NCBI RefSeq assembly: GCF_026314945.1
Contig: NZ_CP111121.1
Span: 186,001 to 250,000, forward strand
DNA from: Chryseobacterium fluminis
GTDB taxonomy: Bacteria > Bacteroidota > Bacteroidia > Flavobacteriales > Weeksellaceae
Reading direction: 5' to 3'
DNA length: 64,000 bases
Below are positions 8,690 through 15,599 of the stretch, piece after piece; positions within the stretch are counted from its first letter, which is position 1, and every line of letters starts with the position of its first letter. The notes beneath the pieces are model-generated. The model made no database searches. It was not told the DNA's origin and saw only the letters and a program-made list of their open reading frames with translations. Made by a program: the position numbers and the translations under genes.

Positions 8690-9725
8690 ATGAACATTGA
8701 AAATAAAGTTTTAGGACTAACGAAACTAAGCGGGTATATAAAGGCATATTTAGCAAAAAATCCGGAAGATAGCCAACAAAGTGATTCTGACTTTGATCTT
8801 TTACTGGAAAAGTCAAAAATAGAAAACCAGTGGTTTGCCATTGAAAACCAGAAATTTGCTTTACAGCAGTGGGCAGATTTACTCACTCCCGAAAATATAT
8901 ATGATTGGATTAAAGAATATCCGATCTCAAAAATTTCCAAAAGGGTAGGACTCGATCCTTGCCGGAAATATACCCTTGGTAGGATTTCATGATGTAATTT
9001 CAGTCGTGCTGAGCAATCATATTCCCGTGATCAAATTATCATCAAAAGACCGGTATATCATTCCGTTCTTATTGAAAAAATGGAATGAGTTTTCCGGAGT
9101 GCAGGTAGAATTTGAATTTGTGGAAAGATTGGAAAACTTCGATGCGGTAATAGCAACGGGAAGTAATAATACCGCGAGATATTTAGAATATTATTTCAAA
9201 AATCATCTGAGCATAATCCGTAAAAACAGAACTTCGGTGGCTGTTTTAAAAGGCGATGAAACAGAAGAGGAACTGAAACTTTTGGCAAATGATATTTTCC
9301 GGTATTTCGGCTTGGGCTGCAGAAATGTGACCCGTTTATTTATTCCTCAGGATTTTCTGATCGACAGACTGTTTGAAAGCTTTATTGATTTTCAGGATGT
9401 GATCCACCACCATAAATATGCGAATAACTACGATTACAACCGGGCGGTTTATCTTTTGAATCAGGAAAAGTTCTGGGACAATAATTTTGTGATGCTGAAA
9501 GAAGATGATAAACTTTTCAGCCCGCTGTCAGTAATCAACTTTAGCAGGTATTCTTCTCTGGATGAAGTGAAAAATTTTATCACGGAAAATGAGGAGCATA
9601 TTCAGTGTGTCGTTGCTAAAGATGGCCTTGATCTTGATTCTGTTGCATTTGGAGACGCGCAGAACCCGGGATTGGATACCTACGCAGATAATGTAGATAC
9701 TATGAAATTTCTGTCCGTAATATAA
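8690..9725 (+). pseudogene. LuxC-like acyl-CoA reductase gene with a +1 frameshift
   Basis: Two overlapping ORFs (8690-8992 and 8976-9725) join into one acyl-CoA reductase of about 345 residues. In the first frame KRVGL is followed by nonsense. Skipping one base near G8954 restores ILAGNIPLVGFHDVIS, the conserved NAD(P)-binding segment of this family, and the second frame then runs to the usual C-terminus. The break is therefore a single-base insertion. Intact members reduce fatty acyl-CoA or acyl-ACP to aldehyde. The gene is either recently inactivated or carries a sequencing error. It is divergent from the ferredoxin gene. Confidence 0.8.
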
Positions 9726-9762
9726 TTCTTCGTAACTTACAGCCAACAATCACTAATCTCAT

Positions 9763-10212
9763 ATGAAAAAGGTATTTTTTACGCTGGCTTTTCTGGCGTT
9801 CCAGTTTGGTTTTTCTCAGAATTCCGGCACCATAAAAGTTACGGAAAGCAAAAAAATTGAATTAACCGGTGAGTTAAGTAACGATAAAATAGATTTTTAC
9901 AACCAGTCGTTTGTGAAGTTTGTAAATGCCCTGAAAATTTCGGATAAACAGGCTATTAATATTTTAATCTCGGATAAAGTGAAAGATATTGTAGATGATC
10001 AGATGATTCAGAAGCTGTCCGGAGGAATAAGTTTCGACAGAAAAACAGCAGTGTACAAGTCGGGTAATCAGCAGTTGCTGGACAAGCAAACGTATCCTGC
10101 GATTCAGTATAAATATTCCGACGATCTGTCAGATCCTCCTAAGGATATTATTACTGTAATATTTGAAAATGACGGCAAGATTCTTGGGGTAAAACCGGAA
10201 TACAGCAAATAA
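9763..10212 (+). CDS. Secreted protein of unknown function
   Basis: A 149-residue protein with a clear signal peptide (MKKVFFTLAFLAFQFGFSQ) and a soluble, charged mature part. No cysteines, repeats or known catalytic motifs are seen, so it is probably periplasmic or secreted. It lies 37 bp after the acyl-CoA reductase pseudogene and could once have been co-transcribed with it. I do not recognise a family. The segment with YPAIQYKYSDD and the C-terminal strand IITVIFENDGKILGVKPEY suggest a small alpha/beta fold, which is a guess. Confidence 0.7.
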   Translation: MKKVFFTLAFLAFQFGFSQNSGTIKVTESKKIELTGELSNDKIDFYNQSFVKFVNALKISDKQAINILISDKVKDIVDDQMIQKLSGGISFDRKTAVYKSGNQQLLDKQTYPAIQYKYSDDLSDPPKDIITVIFENDGKILGVKPEYSK

Positions 10213-10283
10213 TTTCAGATAATGATCCGTAACGAATATTAACGGTATATTATATTAACAAAATAATTTAAATAAAAATAACT

Positions 10284-10970
10284 ATGATGACAGATGTTTT
10301 AGTCGCCCATGCCAAAGATGTGGAAAAGGCTGAATTTTACAAAAAGACTTATGTACACGTAGCTCTGGCTATACTTGCGTTTATCGGGGTTGAAGCTGTT
10401 TTGCTGAATACCGTTCCTGCTGAGCTGATTGCAGCCATGTTTGCCCAGAGATATGTCTGGTTACTGATCATCGGGGTGTTTTGGCTGGCTTCGGTTTTGG
10501 CTACAAAATGGTCGCTTTCCCAAAGCAAATCGACTCAGTATTTCGGACTTGGATTTTATATTCTGCTGGAAGCGATTATCTTTCTTCCGCTGATTTACAT
10601 TGCTATGGCATATTCGGGAGGACAGGTGATTTTTCAGGCAGCCACTTTAACGGTTGCTATGTTTGCAGGAATTTCTGCAGTGGCTTTCACTTCCAAGAGG
10701 GATTTTTCTTTTTTAAGAAATATAATTGTTATCGGCGGATTTATTTCAATCGGACTTATTGTTGCCGGAATGATCTTCGGTTTCAATCTTGGGTTGTGGT
10801 TCTCGGTAGGAATGGTAATTCTGGCTTCTGCCACGATTCTCTATCAGACCAGCAAGCTTAAAGATTCTTATGCGACCAACCAGTATGTAGGAGCTTCCTT
10901 ACAGTTGTTTGCCTCTATTATGCTTTTATTCTGGTATATTTTGAGCATTTTAATGAGCAGAAGAAGCTAA
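10284..10970 (+). CDS. Bax inhibitor-1/YccA family membrane protein
   Basis: A 228-residue integral membrane protein with about seven hydrophobic segments after a polar N-terminus (residues 1-25). It matches the bacterial Bax inhibitor-1 (UPF0005) family in length, topology and the AMFAGISAVAFTSKRDFSFL segment between helices. Characterised homologues are pH-sensitive calcium-leak channels or membrane protease modulators. The physiological role here is unknown. An AT-rich leader precedes the ATG and a terminator follows at 11031-11063, so it is probably monocistronic. Confidence 0.88.
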   Translation: MMTDVLVAHAKDVEKAEFYKKTYVHVALAILAFIGVEAVLLNTVPAELIAAMFAQRYVWLLIIGVFWLASVLATKWSLSQSKSTQYFGLGFYILLEAIIFLPLIYIAMAYSGGQVIFQAATLTVAMFAGISAVAFTSKRDFSFLRNIIVIGGFISIGLIVAGMIFGFNLGLWFSVGMVILASATILYQTSKLKDSYATNQYVGASLQLFASIMLLFWYILSILMSRRS

Positions 10971-11030
10971 TTTAAAAGTATAGATGATGAGTTTTTCTGA
11001 ATAATATTAAAATTCATTTTTATAAACCCA

Positions 11031-11063
11031 AAAAATCCTGATGTAGATCATCGGGATTTTTTT
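11031..11063. terminator. Bidirectional terminator between convergent genes
   Basis: The stem ATCCTGATG / CATCGGGAT (one G-T pair, loop 11044-11048) is flanked by an A-run on the left and TTTTTT on the right. It serves both the Bax inhibitor gene and the minus-strand thioredoxin unit. Confidence 0.85.
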
Positions 11064-11090
11064 ATGGTAAAAGCTGATCTCTTACCTGTT

Positions 11091-11339
11091 TTATTTATCA
11101 ATAGATCCTAAAACCTTTTGAGCAAATGAATTTAAAGCATCTTTTTCGCTCATACCGTTCTGTACGTTGGCGTGCACTTCCAATGCTCCGCAGATATTGG
11201 TAATCAACTCTCCGGCAACATTTAAATCTTCTTCGCTCGTTCCTCTGAACTCACTGAAGCTTTCTAAAACCTCCAGGGTTTTTTCAAGGTTTTCAGGAGT
11301 CTGGCTTTGATAAAACTGTCTGATTACGGGTAACTTCAT
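11091..11339 (-). CDS. Small conserved protein coupled to a thioredoxin gene
   Basis: An 82-residue cytoplasmic, mostly helical protein with one cysteine (NICGALEVH). It resembles the short flavobacterial family annotated as DUF6952, from memory and not checked. Its ATG overlaps the thioredoxin stop by one base (TAATG), which implies translational coupling. The unit lies directly downstream of a peroxiredoxin gene in the same direction, so a role in thiol-peroxide metabolism is plausible from context only. Confidence 0.75.
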   Translation of the reverse strand: MKLPVIRQFYQSQTPENLEKTLEVLESFSEFRGTSEEDLNVAGELITNICGALEVHANVQNGMSEKDALNSFAQKVLGSIDK

Positions 11340-11644
11340 TACAATTCGTTAAATAAATTAATTAAACTTTCTGCCTGGTTAGACTGAACCTGATTGACCA
11401 ATTCACCGTTTTTAAAGATGGCGAAAGTAGGAAGGTTGTCCACTTTGGCTAATTTTCTGCTCTCCGGCAATTTTTCAGCATCTACATAAAGGAAAGGAAT
11501 GCTTTCGTTTTCAGAAGCTAATTTTTTGAATTTAGGCTTCATGATTCTGCAGTTTCCGCACCATGTAGCACCGTATTGCACAACTACTTTTTCATTATCT
11601 TTTACGATATTCTGTAAGGTATCTTCTGTTAATTCTGTATACAT
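11339..11644 (-). CDS. Thioredoxin-family protein with CGNC active site
   Basis: A 101-residue thioredoxin fold protein without a signal peptide. The redox motif WCGNC replaces the classical WCGPC, and the cis-proline region (NLPTFAIFKNGELV) is intact. Asn instead of Pro in the motif usually alters redox potential, and such proteins can reduce specific partners. The partner is probably the 2-Cys peroxiredoxin encoded 121 bp upstream on the same strand. It overlaps the next small gene by one base. Whether it shares the peroxiredoxin promoter depends on read-through of the inverted repeat at 11664-11748. Confidence 0.88.
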   Translation of the reverse strand: MYTELTEDTLQNIVKDNEKVVVQYGATWCGNCRIMKPKFKKLASENESIPFLYVDAEKLPESRKLAKVDNLPTFAIFKNGELVNQVQSNQAESLINLFNEL

Positions 11645-11663
11645 AAGTTAAATTTGAAAAATT

Positions 11664-11748
11664 TAACAATGTAGCAATCTTATAATTTACCATTCTAACA
11701 ATCAAAAAGCTTTTAAAATTGTTACATGGTTACATTGCTACATTGTTA
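11664..11748. repeat. Long intergenic inverted repeat with a nested hairpin
   Basis: The 15-base arms TAACAATGTAGCAAT (11664-11678) and ATTGCTACATTGTTA (11734-11748) are perfectly complementary. Inside, TAACAAT (11696-11702) pairs with ATTGTTA (11718-11724) around an AAAAGCTTTT palindrome. The element fills the gap between the peroxiredoxin and thioredoxin genes and could attenuate or process their transcript. A related left arm occurs at 52611-52629 (18 of 19 bases identical to 11660-11678). Confidence 0.8.
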
Positions 11749-11765
11749 TATTAAAAATTATGATA

Positions 11766-12398
11766 TTAATTTTTAGCTAAATATTCAGCGGTAGAGTTTC
11801 TGTCTGCTTTCATTGCATCTTTTCCTTCTTCCCAGTTGGCAGGACAAACTTCTCCGTGCTTCTGAACGTGCGTATAAGCGTCGATTAATCTTAAATATTC
11901 TTTTACGTTTCTACCCAAAGGCATATCGTTTACAGACTCGTGGAAAATTTTTCCGGTTTCGTCAATAAGGTAAGTTGCTCTGTAGGTAACATTAGAACCT
12001 GTGAACACTTCTTCACCTTCTTCGTTATACTCGAAGTCCTGATCTACAATTCCTAAAATATTAGCCAGTTGTCTGTGTGTATCGGCTAAAAGCGGATAAG
12101 TAACGCCTTCGATACCTCCGTTATCTTTGGACACATTCAGCCAGGCAAAATGTACCTCATTAGTATCACAAGATGCACCAATAACTTTAGTGTTTCTTTT
12201 TTCGAATTCACCAAGAGCCTCCTGAAAAGCATGAAGCTCAGTAGGACATACGAAAGTGAAATCTTTCGGATACCAGAATAAGATCACTTTCTGTTGGTTG
12301 GCTGTCGCTTCTTCAAAAACATTAATTCTTAAATCGTCACCCATTTCAGACATTGCGTCTACTGTTACATTTGGGAATTTTTTTCCTACTAAAGACAT
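11766..12398 (-). CDS. 2-Cys peroxiredoxin (AhpC type)
   Basis: A 210-residue cytoplasmic peroxidase that reduces hydrogen peroxide and organic hydroperoxides. The peroxidatic cysteine is in DFTFVCPTE and the resolving cysteine in GEVCPANW; YPLLAD and the arginine in TYRATYLID complete the typical architecture. The length fits AhpC/Prx1. No ahpF is nearby; the thioredoxin-like CGNC protein downstream is the likely reductant. Transcription probably starts from the box at 12432-12439, with a palindrome in the promoter spacer (12437-12455) suggesting peroxide-responsive or other operator control. Confidence 0.93.
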   Translation of the reverse strand: MSLVGKKFPNVTVDAMSEMGDDLRINVFEEATANQQKVILFWYPKDFTFVCPTELHAFQEALGEFEKRNTKVIGASCDTNEVHFAWLNVSKDNGGIEGVTYPLLADTHRQLANILGIVDQDFEYNEEGEEVFTGSNVTYRATYLIDETGKIFHESVNDMPLGRNVKEYLRLIDAYTHVQKHGEVCPANWEEGKDAMKADRNSTAEYLAKN

Positions 12399-12431
12399 AA
12401 TTTTCTTGTTTTATATTTAAATTTTCTTGTG

Positions 12432-12462
12432 CAAAGATAGACATATACAGTCTATTAGTCAA
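12432..12462 (-). promoter_or_regulatory. Peroxiredoxin promoter
   Basis: On the minus strand TTG (12460-12462) and TATCTTTG (12432-12439) are spaced by 20 bases, an excellent match to the Bacteroidetes TTTG / TAnnTTTG promoter. The start codon at 12398 lies 33 bases downstream of the -7 box. Confidence 0.75.
12437..12455 (-). promoter_or_regulatory. Palindromic operator candidate in the peroxiredoxin promoter
   Basis: The 19-base sequence ATAGACTGTATATGTCTAT holds a perfect ATAGAC / GTCTAT inverted repeat with a 7-base spacer. It sits between the -33 and -7 boxes and overlaps the latter. The position suits a repressor or an activator. The spacing differs from the E. coli OxyR consensus, so the regulator is not named. 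Confidence 0.5.
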
Positions 12463-12554
12463 GTCTGTTTTGATAAATAAAATCTATAATAGTTTTTGAT
12501 TAAAAATTAGAACAGATATCGTTAAAATGATGTATTTCATTAATTTAATTTAAA

Positions 12555-12573
12555 AAAGATTTATATCATCTTT
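12555..12573 (-). terminator. Weak terminator candidate after the aminotransferase gene
   Basis: On the minus strand AAAGAT-N7-ATCTTT is followed by TTTAAA, 50 bases past the aminotransferase stop. The stem is short and AT-rich. Confidence 0.35.
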
Positions 12574-12622
12574 AATTTCTTTATTAGCAAAAACAATGTT
12601 CAATAAGCTTAACCTCTTAATT

Positions 12623-13816
12623 TTATTTGGCGTTTTCCAGCAATTCTTTTATTCTTCTCATTGCCTCTTTTAATTCTTCTTCTGAAGCAGCATAAGAAAA
12701 CCGTATACATTCCGGGCTTCCGAAAGAAACGCCTCCCACACATCCCACGTGTGCATGTTCCAGAATGAACATGGCAAAATCATCAGCGTTTTCGATTACC
12801 GTACCGTTAATTGTTTTACCCAGATAATAAGAAATATCGGGGAAGAAATAGAATGCAGCTTTAGGCAGCACCACTTTAAAGCCAGGGATTTCTTTCATCA
12901 AATCATACACCAGATCTCTTCTTTTCCGGAAAGCATCAATCATGTATCTGTACTCAGCAGGATCGGTCTGCAGAGCAGTAATGGAGGCTCTTTGTGCCAC
13001 TGTATTTGCTCCGCTGGTCATCTGTCCCTGAATCTTCTCACAAGCTTTTGCCAGCCATTGCGGACAGGCAGAATATCCGATTCTCCATCCTGTCATGGCA
13101 AATGCCTTCGACATCCCGTTGATTACAGCGGTCTGTTCGTACACTTCAGGAAACTGAGCAATAGAAGTGGTTTTTGTTTCGTAATTGATATACTCATAGA
13201 TCTCATCAGAGATAATGGTTACATGAGGGTATCTGGCAACGACTGCGGCTATTGATTTTAATTCATCATAGGTATAATATCCGCCCGAAGGATTGCACGG
13301 AGAGCTGAAAAGAATGGCTTTTGTTTTATCAGTAATGGCTTCTTCCAGCTGCTCGGCAGTTACTTTAAAATCAGTAACGTATGAAGTGGAAAGGATAACG
13401 GAGTTTCCGCCCATCATTTTCACCATTTCATCGTAGCTGACCCAATATGGAGCCGGAAGCAAAACCTCGTCTCCATCGTTAAGGATGGCGGCAAGGACAT
13501 TGATAATGGCTTGTTTGGCACCATTGGAGACACAGATCTGCGTTGGTTTATAGTCTAAATTATTATCTCTTTTTAATTTATTGGCGATGGCTTCCCGAAG
13601 TTCCAAAAACCCCGGTACAGGAGAGTAGTGGCTGTAGTTCTGATGAATGGCATCAAAAGCTGCCTGCTTGATATTGTCCGGAACATCGAAATCAGGTTCT
13701 CCAAGTGTTAAACTGATGACGTCTGTTCCTTCGGCTCTCATTTCTCTGACTTTGTTAGACATTACAAAGGTTTGTGAGAAGCCCAATCTTTTTACTCTAT
13801 CCGATAGTTTGTCCAT
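12623..13816 (-). CDS. PLP-dependent aspartate-type aminotransferase
   Basis: A class I aminotransferase of 397 residues from the ATG at 13816 (MDKLSDRVKRLGFSQT). It transfers amino groups between aspartate or a related amino acid and 2-oxoglutarate. The family motifs GEPDFDVP, NGAKQAI, CNPSGGYY, SDEIYE and the PLP lysine in SMSKAFAMTGWRIGY (written here as MSKAFAMTGWR) are present, as is the substrate arginine near CIRFSYA. A longer frame begins at TTG 13840, but the -7 box TATATTTG at 13838-13845 overlaps it, so the ATG is the correct start. Substrate range cannot be decided from the sequence. Confidence 0.9.
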   Translation of the reverse strand: MDKLSDRVKRLGFSQTFVMSNKVREMRAEGTDVISLTLGEPDFDVPDNIKQAAFDAIHQNYSHYSPVPGFLELREAIANKLKRDNNLDYKPTQICVSNGAKQAIINVLAAILNDGDEVLLPAPYWVSYDEMVKMMGGNSVILSTSYVTDFKVTAEQLEEAITDKTKAILFSSPCNPSGGYYTYDELKSIAAVVARYPHVTIISDEIYEYINYETKTTSIAQFPEVYEQTAVINGMSKAFAMTGWRIGYSACPQWLAKACEKIQGQMTSGANTVAQRASITALQTDPAEYRYMIDAFRKRRDLVYDLMKEIPGFKVVLPKAAFYFFPDISYYLGKTINGTVIENADDFAMFILEHAHVGCVGGVSFGSPECIRFSYAASEEELKEAMRRIKELLENAK

Positions 13817-13837
13817 ATAGTATTTTTGTATAAGAAA

Positions 13838-13845
13838 CAAATATA
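13838..13845 (-). promoter_or_regulatory. -7 box of the aminotransferase gene
   Basis: TATATTTG on the minus strand, 21 bases upstream of the ATG at 13816. It fits TAnnTTTG and excludes the upstream TTG as start. Confidence 0.5.
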
Positions 13846-13902
13846 TAAAAAAACCTTTCTTCGTGAAATTTTTTAGAATGCAAGATCCTTGTCAGTCAAA
13901 AA

Positions 13903-13933
13903 TTGAATACCTCTGAAATAAAGCTTATTTTTG
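13903..13933 (+). promoter_or_regulatory. rsmG promoter
   Basis: TTG (13903-13905), 20 bases, then TATTTTTG (13926-13933), 18 bases before the ATG at 13952. It shows that translation does not start at the TTG at 13931, which lies inside the -7 box. Confidence 0.7.
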
Positions 13934-13951
13934 CAGATTATAATAATTCAC

Positions 13952-14587
13952 ATGTCTACAACGTTACTATTAAAATACTTTCCTGATCTTACAGAAAGAC
14001 AGATCGGGCAGTTTGCGAAGCTGGAGCATCTTTACCATGAATGGAACGAAAAAATAAACGTTATTTCCAGAAAAGATATGGAGTCTCTCTATGAAAAACA
14101 TGTTTTACACTCTCTGGGCATTGCAAAAGTAATGGAATTTGCCCCGGGAACCAAAGTTCTGGATATCGGCACCGGTGGCGGTTTTCCCGGAATTCCGCTG
14201 GCTATTTTATTCCCCGAGTCAGAATTTACTTTAATAGATTCGATCGGAAAAAAAATAACCGTAGTAAATGCTGTTGCAGAAGGAGTGGGCTTAACCAACC
14301 TGACGGCCATCCACGGAAGGGCTGAAAAACTGAAGGAAAAATTTCATTTTATTGTAAGCAGAGCAGTAACACAGATGCCGGAATTTCTGAGATGGCTGAA
14401 AGGAAAATTTGAAAAAGAACAATTTAATTCCAAGCATAACGGAATCCTATACCTGAAAGGAGGGGATCTCGCCGAGGAACTTGCCGGGCTTAAATGTGAG
14501 ATTTACAGTCTTAAGAATTATTTTGATGAAGAATTCTTCGATACCAAAAAAGTGGTTTATGTATCGAAGGGTAATTTCAGTTCCTGA
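13952..14587 (+). CDS. rsmG: 16S rRNA m7G527 methyltransferase
   Basis: A 211-residue SAM-dependent methyltransferase that modifies G527 of 16S rRNA. It has the typical N-terminal helices (LEHLYHEWNEKINVISRKD), the SAM-binding motif VLDIGTGGGFPGIPLA, the acidic LIDSIGKK motif and the SRAV motif of the family. The length is standard. The start is the ATG at 13952, supported by the promoter at 13903-13933. Loss of RsmG in other bacteria gives low-level streptomycin resistance. The gene stands alone between a divergent aminotransferase and a downstream lipoprotein gene. Confidence 0.93.
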   Translation: MSTTLLLKYFPDLTERQIGQFAKLEHLYHEWNEKINVISRKDMESLYEKHVLHSLGIAKVMEFAPGTKVLDIGTGGGFPGIPLAILFPESEFTLIDSIGKKITVVNAVAEGVGLTNLTAIHGRAEKLKEKFHFIVSRAVTQMPEFLRWLKGKFEKEQFNSKHNGILYLKGGDLAEELAGLKCEIYSLKNYFDEEFFDTKKVVYVSKGNFSS

Positions 14588-14648
14588 TTTTCAAATGATT
14601 GAGGAATAATTTTTGCTTGTCTTCAGTTATAATCAAATACATCTAGTT

Positions 14649-15056
14649 ATGAAAAAGTTTTTCCATATTGGGTTTTCTGCCTTCTTTTTAGGATTATTTT
14701 TTATTTCCTGTCATGATGATGAGGATTATCAGACTATTGAATCTGTAGAAAAAATTAAAATTGACAGTGTCAAAGTGGCGAATGACACCATGGATGTTTT
14801 TACCGTGCAGAGCATCCGGACGTATTCTACCTATCCATCAAACTGTCAGGGATTCTACGGTTACGACTACATTTATAGCGATAACGTGACAAGAACGGTC
14901 ACTGCTTATAAATATATTTCCAACGGGCCTTGTATTCAGGGAAATTATACGGGAACCAATCAGATCAATTTCAGTCCGCAACAGAAAGGGACCTATACTT
15001 TTAAATTCTGGAACGGAGGAAATAACTGGATCACAAAAAACATTGTCGTTGAATAA
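14649..15056 (+). CDS. Small lipoprotein of unknown function
   Basis: A 135-residue protein from ATG 14649, with a lipoprotein signal (MKKFFHIGFSAFFLGLFFIS then Cys, followed by HDDED), so it is probably anchored to the outer membrane. The mature part has three cysteines, many tyrosines and strand-like segments such as GTYTFKFWNGG. The TAA stop directly abuts the ATG of the next gene, which is also exported. The two are likely co-transcribed. No family recognised. Confidence 0.75.
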   Translation: MKKFFHIGFSAFFLGLFFISCHDDEDYQTIESVEKIKIDSVKVANDTMDVFTVQSIRTYSTYPSNCQGFYGYDYIYSDNVTRTVTAYKYISNGPCIQGNYTGTNQINFSPQQKGTYTFKFWNGGNNWITKNIVVE

Positions 15057-15599
15057 ATGAAAAAACTTTTTCTTATTATATTGTGTTTTATGCTTACCCC
15101 TATGCTGTTTTCGCAACAGCTGTCTTGGAAGGAAGATAAAAAGCTTACCTGGGATGATTTTCAGAGCCCGGTCAACAGAAAAAACAATCCTGATGTGGTG
15201 GCCTATACACACTGTGGCTGGGAATATACCGTTGTAAAATCTACAAATCCCAAATCGCCTGTAAAAATTGAAATCCAGACTATTTTCAATATTGATAAAT
15301 CATGGAAAGATGTTAAAAGAATCAATGATTACGTCTTGAATCATGAGCAGAAACACTTTGATATTGCCGAATTTTTTTCCCGGAAATTAAGAAAAGAAGT
15401 CGCTGAAAAAATAAAAACTTCTGGTGACTACGACAGAGATTTTAAAGGCATTTACAGCAAAATTATGAGTGAATACCGTAATTTCCAGATGTCCTATGAT
15501 AAAGAAACCAATCATGGGAATGACAAAGAGAAACAGGCAGAATATAATGCCCGCATTTCGAAAGAATTAGAAAATTTTAAAAGCTATAAAAACTCTTGA
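15057..15599 (+). CDS. DUF922-type secreted putative Zn-protease
   Basis: A 180-residue exported protein (signal MKKLFLIILCFMLTPMLFSQ). The sequence starting QLSWKEDKKLTWDDF and the motif HEQKHFD at about residue 96 match the DUF922 family of predicted zinc proteases (HExxH plus Asp). The C-terminus is helical and charged. It begins right after the stop of a lipoprotein gene, and its own stop overlaps the TTG start of the following nuclease gene (TTGA). Protease activity is predicted from the motif, not demonstrated. Confidence 0.75.
   Translation: MKKLFLIILCFMLTPMLFSQQLSWKEDKKLTWDDFQSPVNRKNNPDVVAYTHCGWEYTVVKSTNPKSPVKIEIQTIFNIDKSWKDVKRINDYVLNHEQKHFDIAEFFSRKLRKEVAEKIKTSGDYDRDFKGIYSKIMSEYRNFQMSYDKETNHGNDKEKQAEYNARISKELENFKSYKNS

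Noticed and set aside
12437..12455. OxyR binding site in the peroxiredoxin promoter
   Set aside because: The ATAG/CTAT elements are present but spaced by 11 rather than the 7 bases of the E. coli pattern, so only a generic operator is claimed.
12623..13840. Longer aminotransferase starting at TTG 13840
   Set aside because: The TTG overlaps the -7 box at 13838-13845, and the family N-terminus begins at the ATG at 13816.
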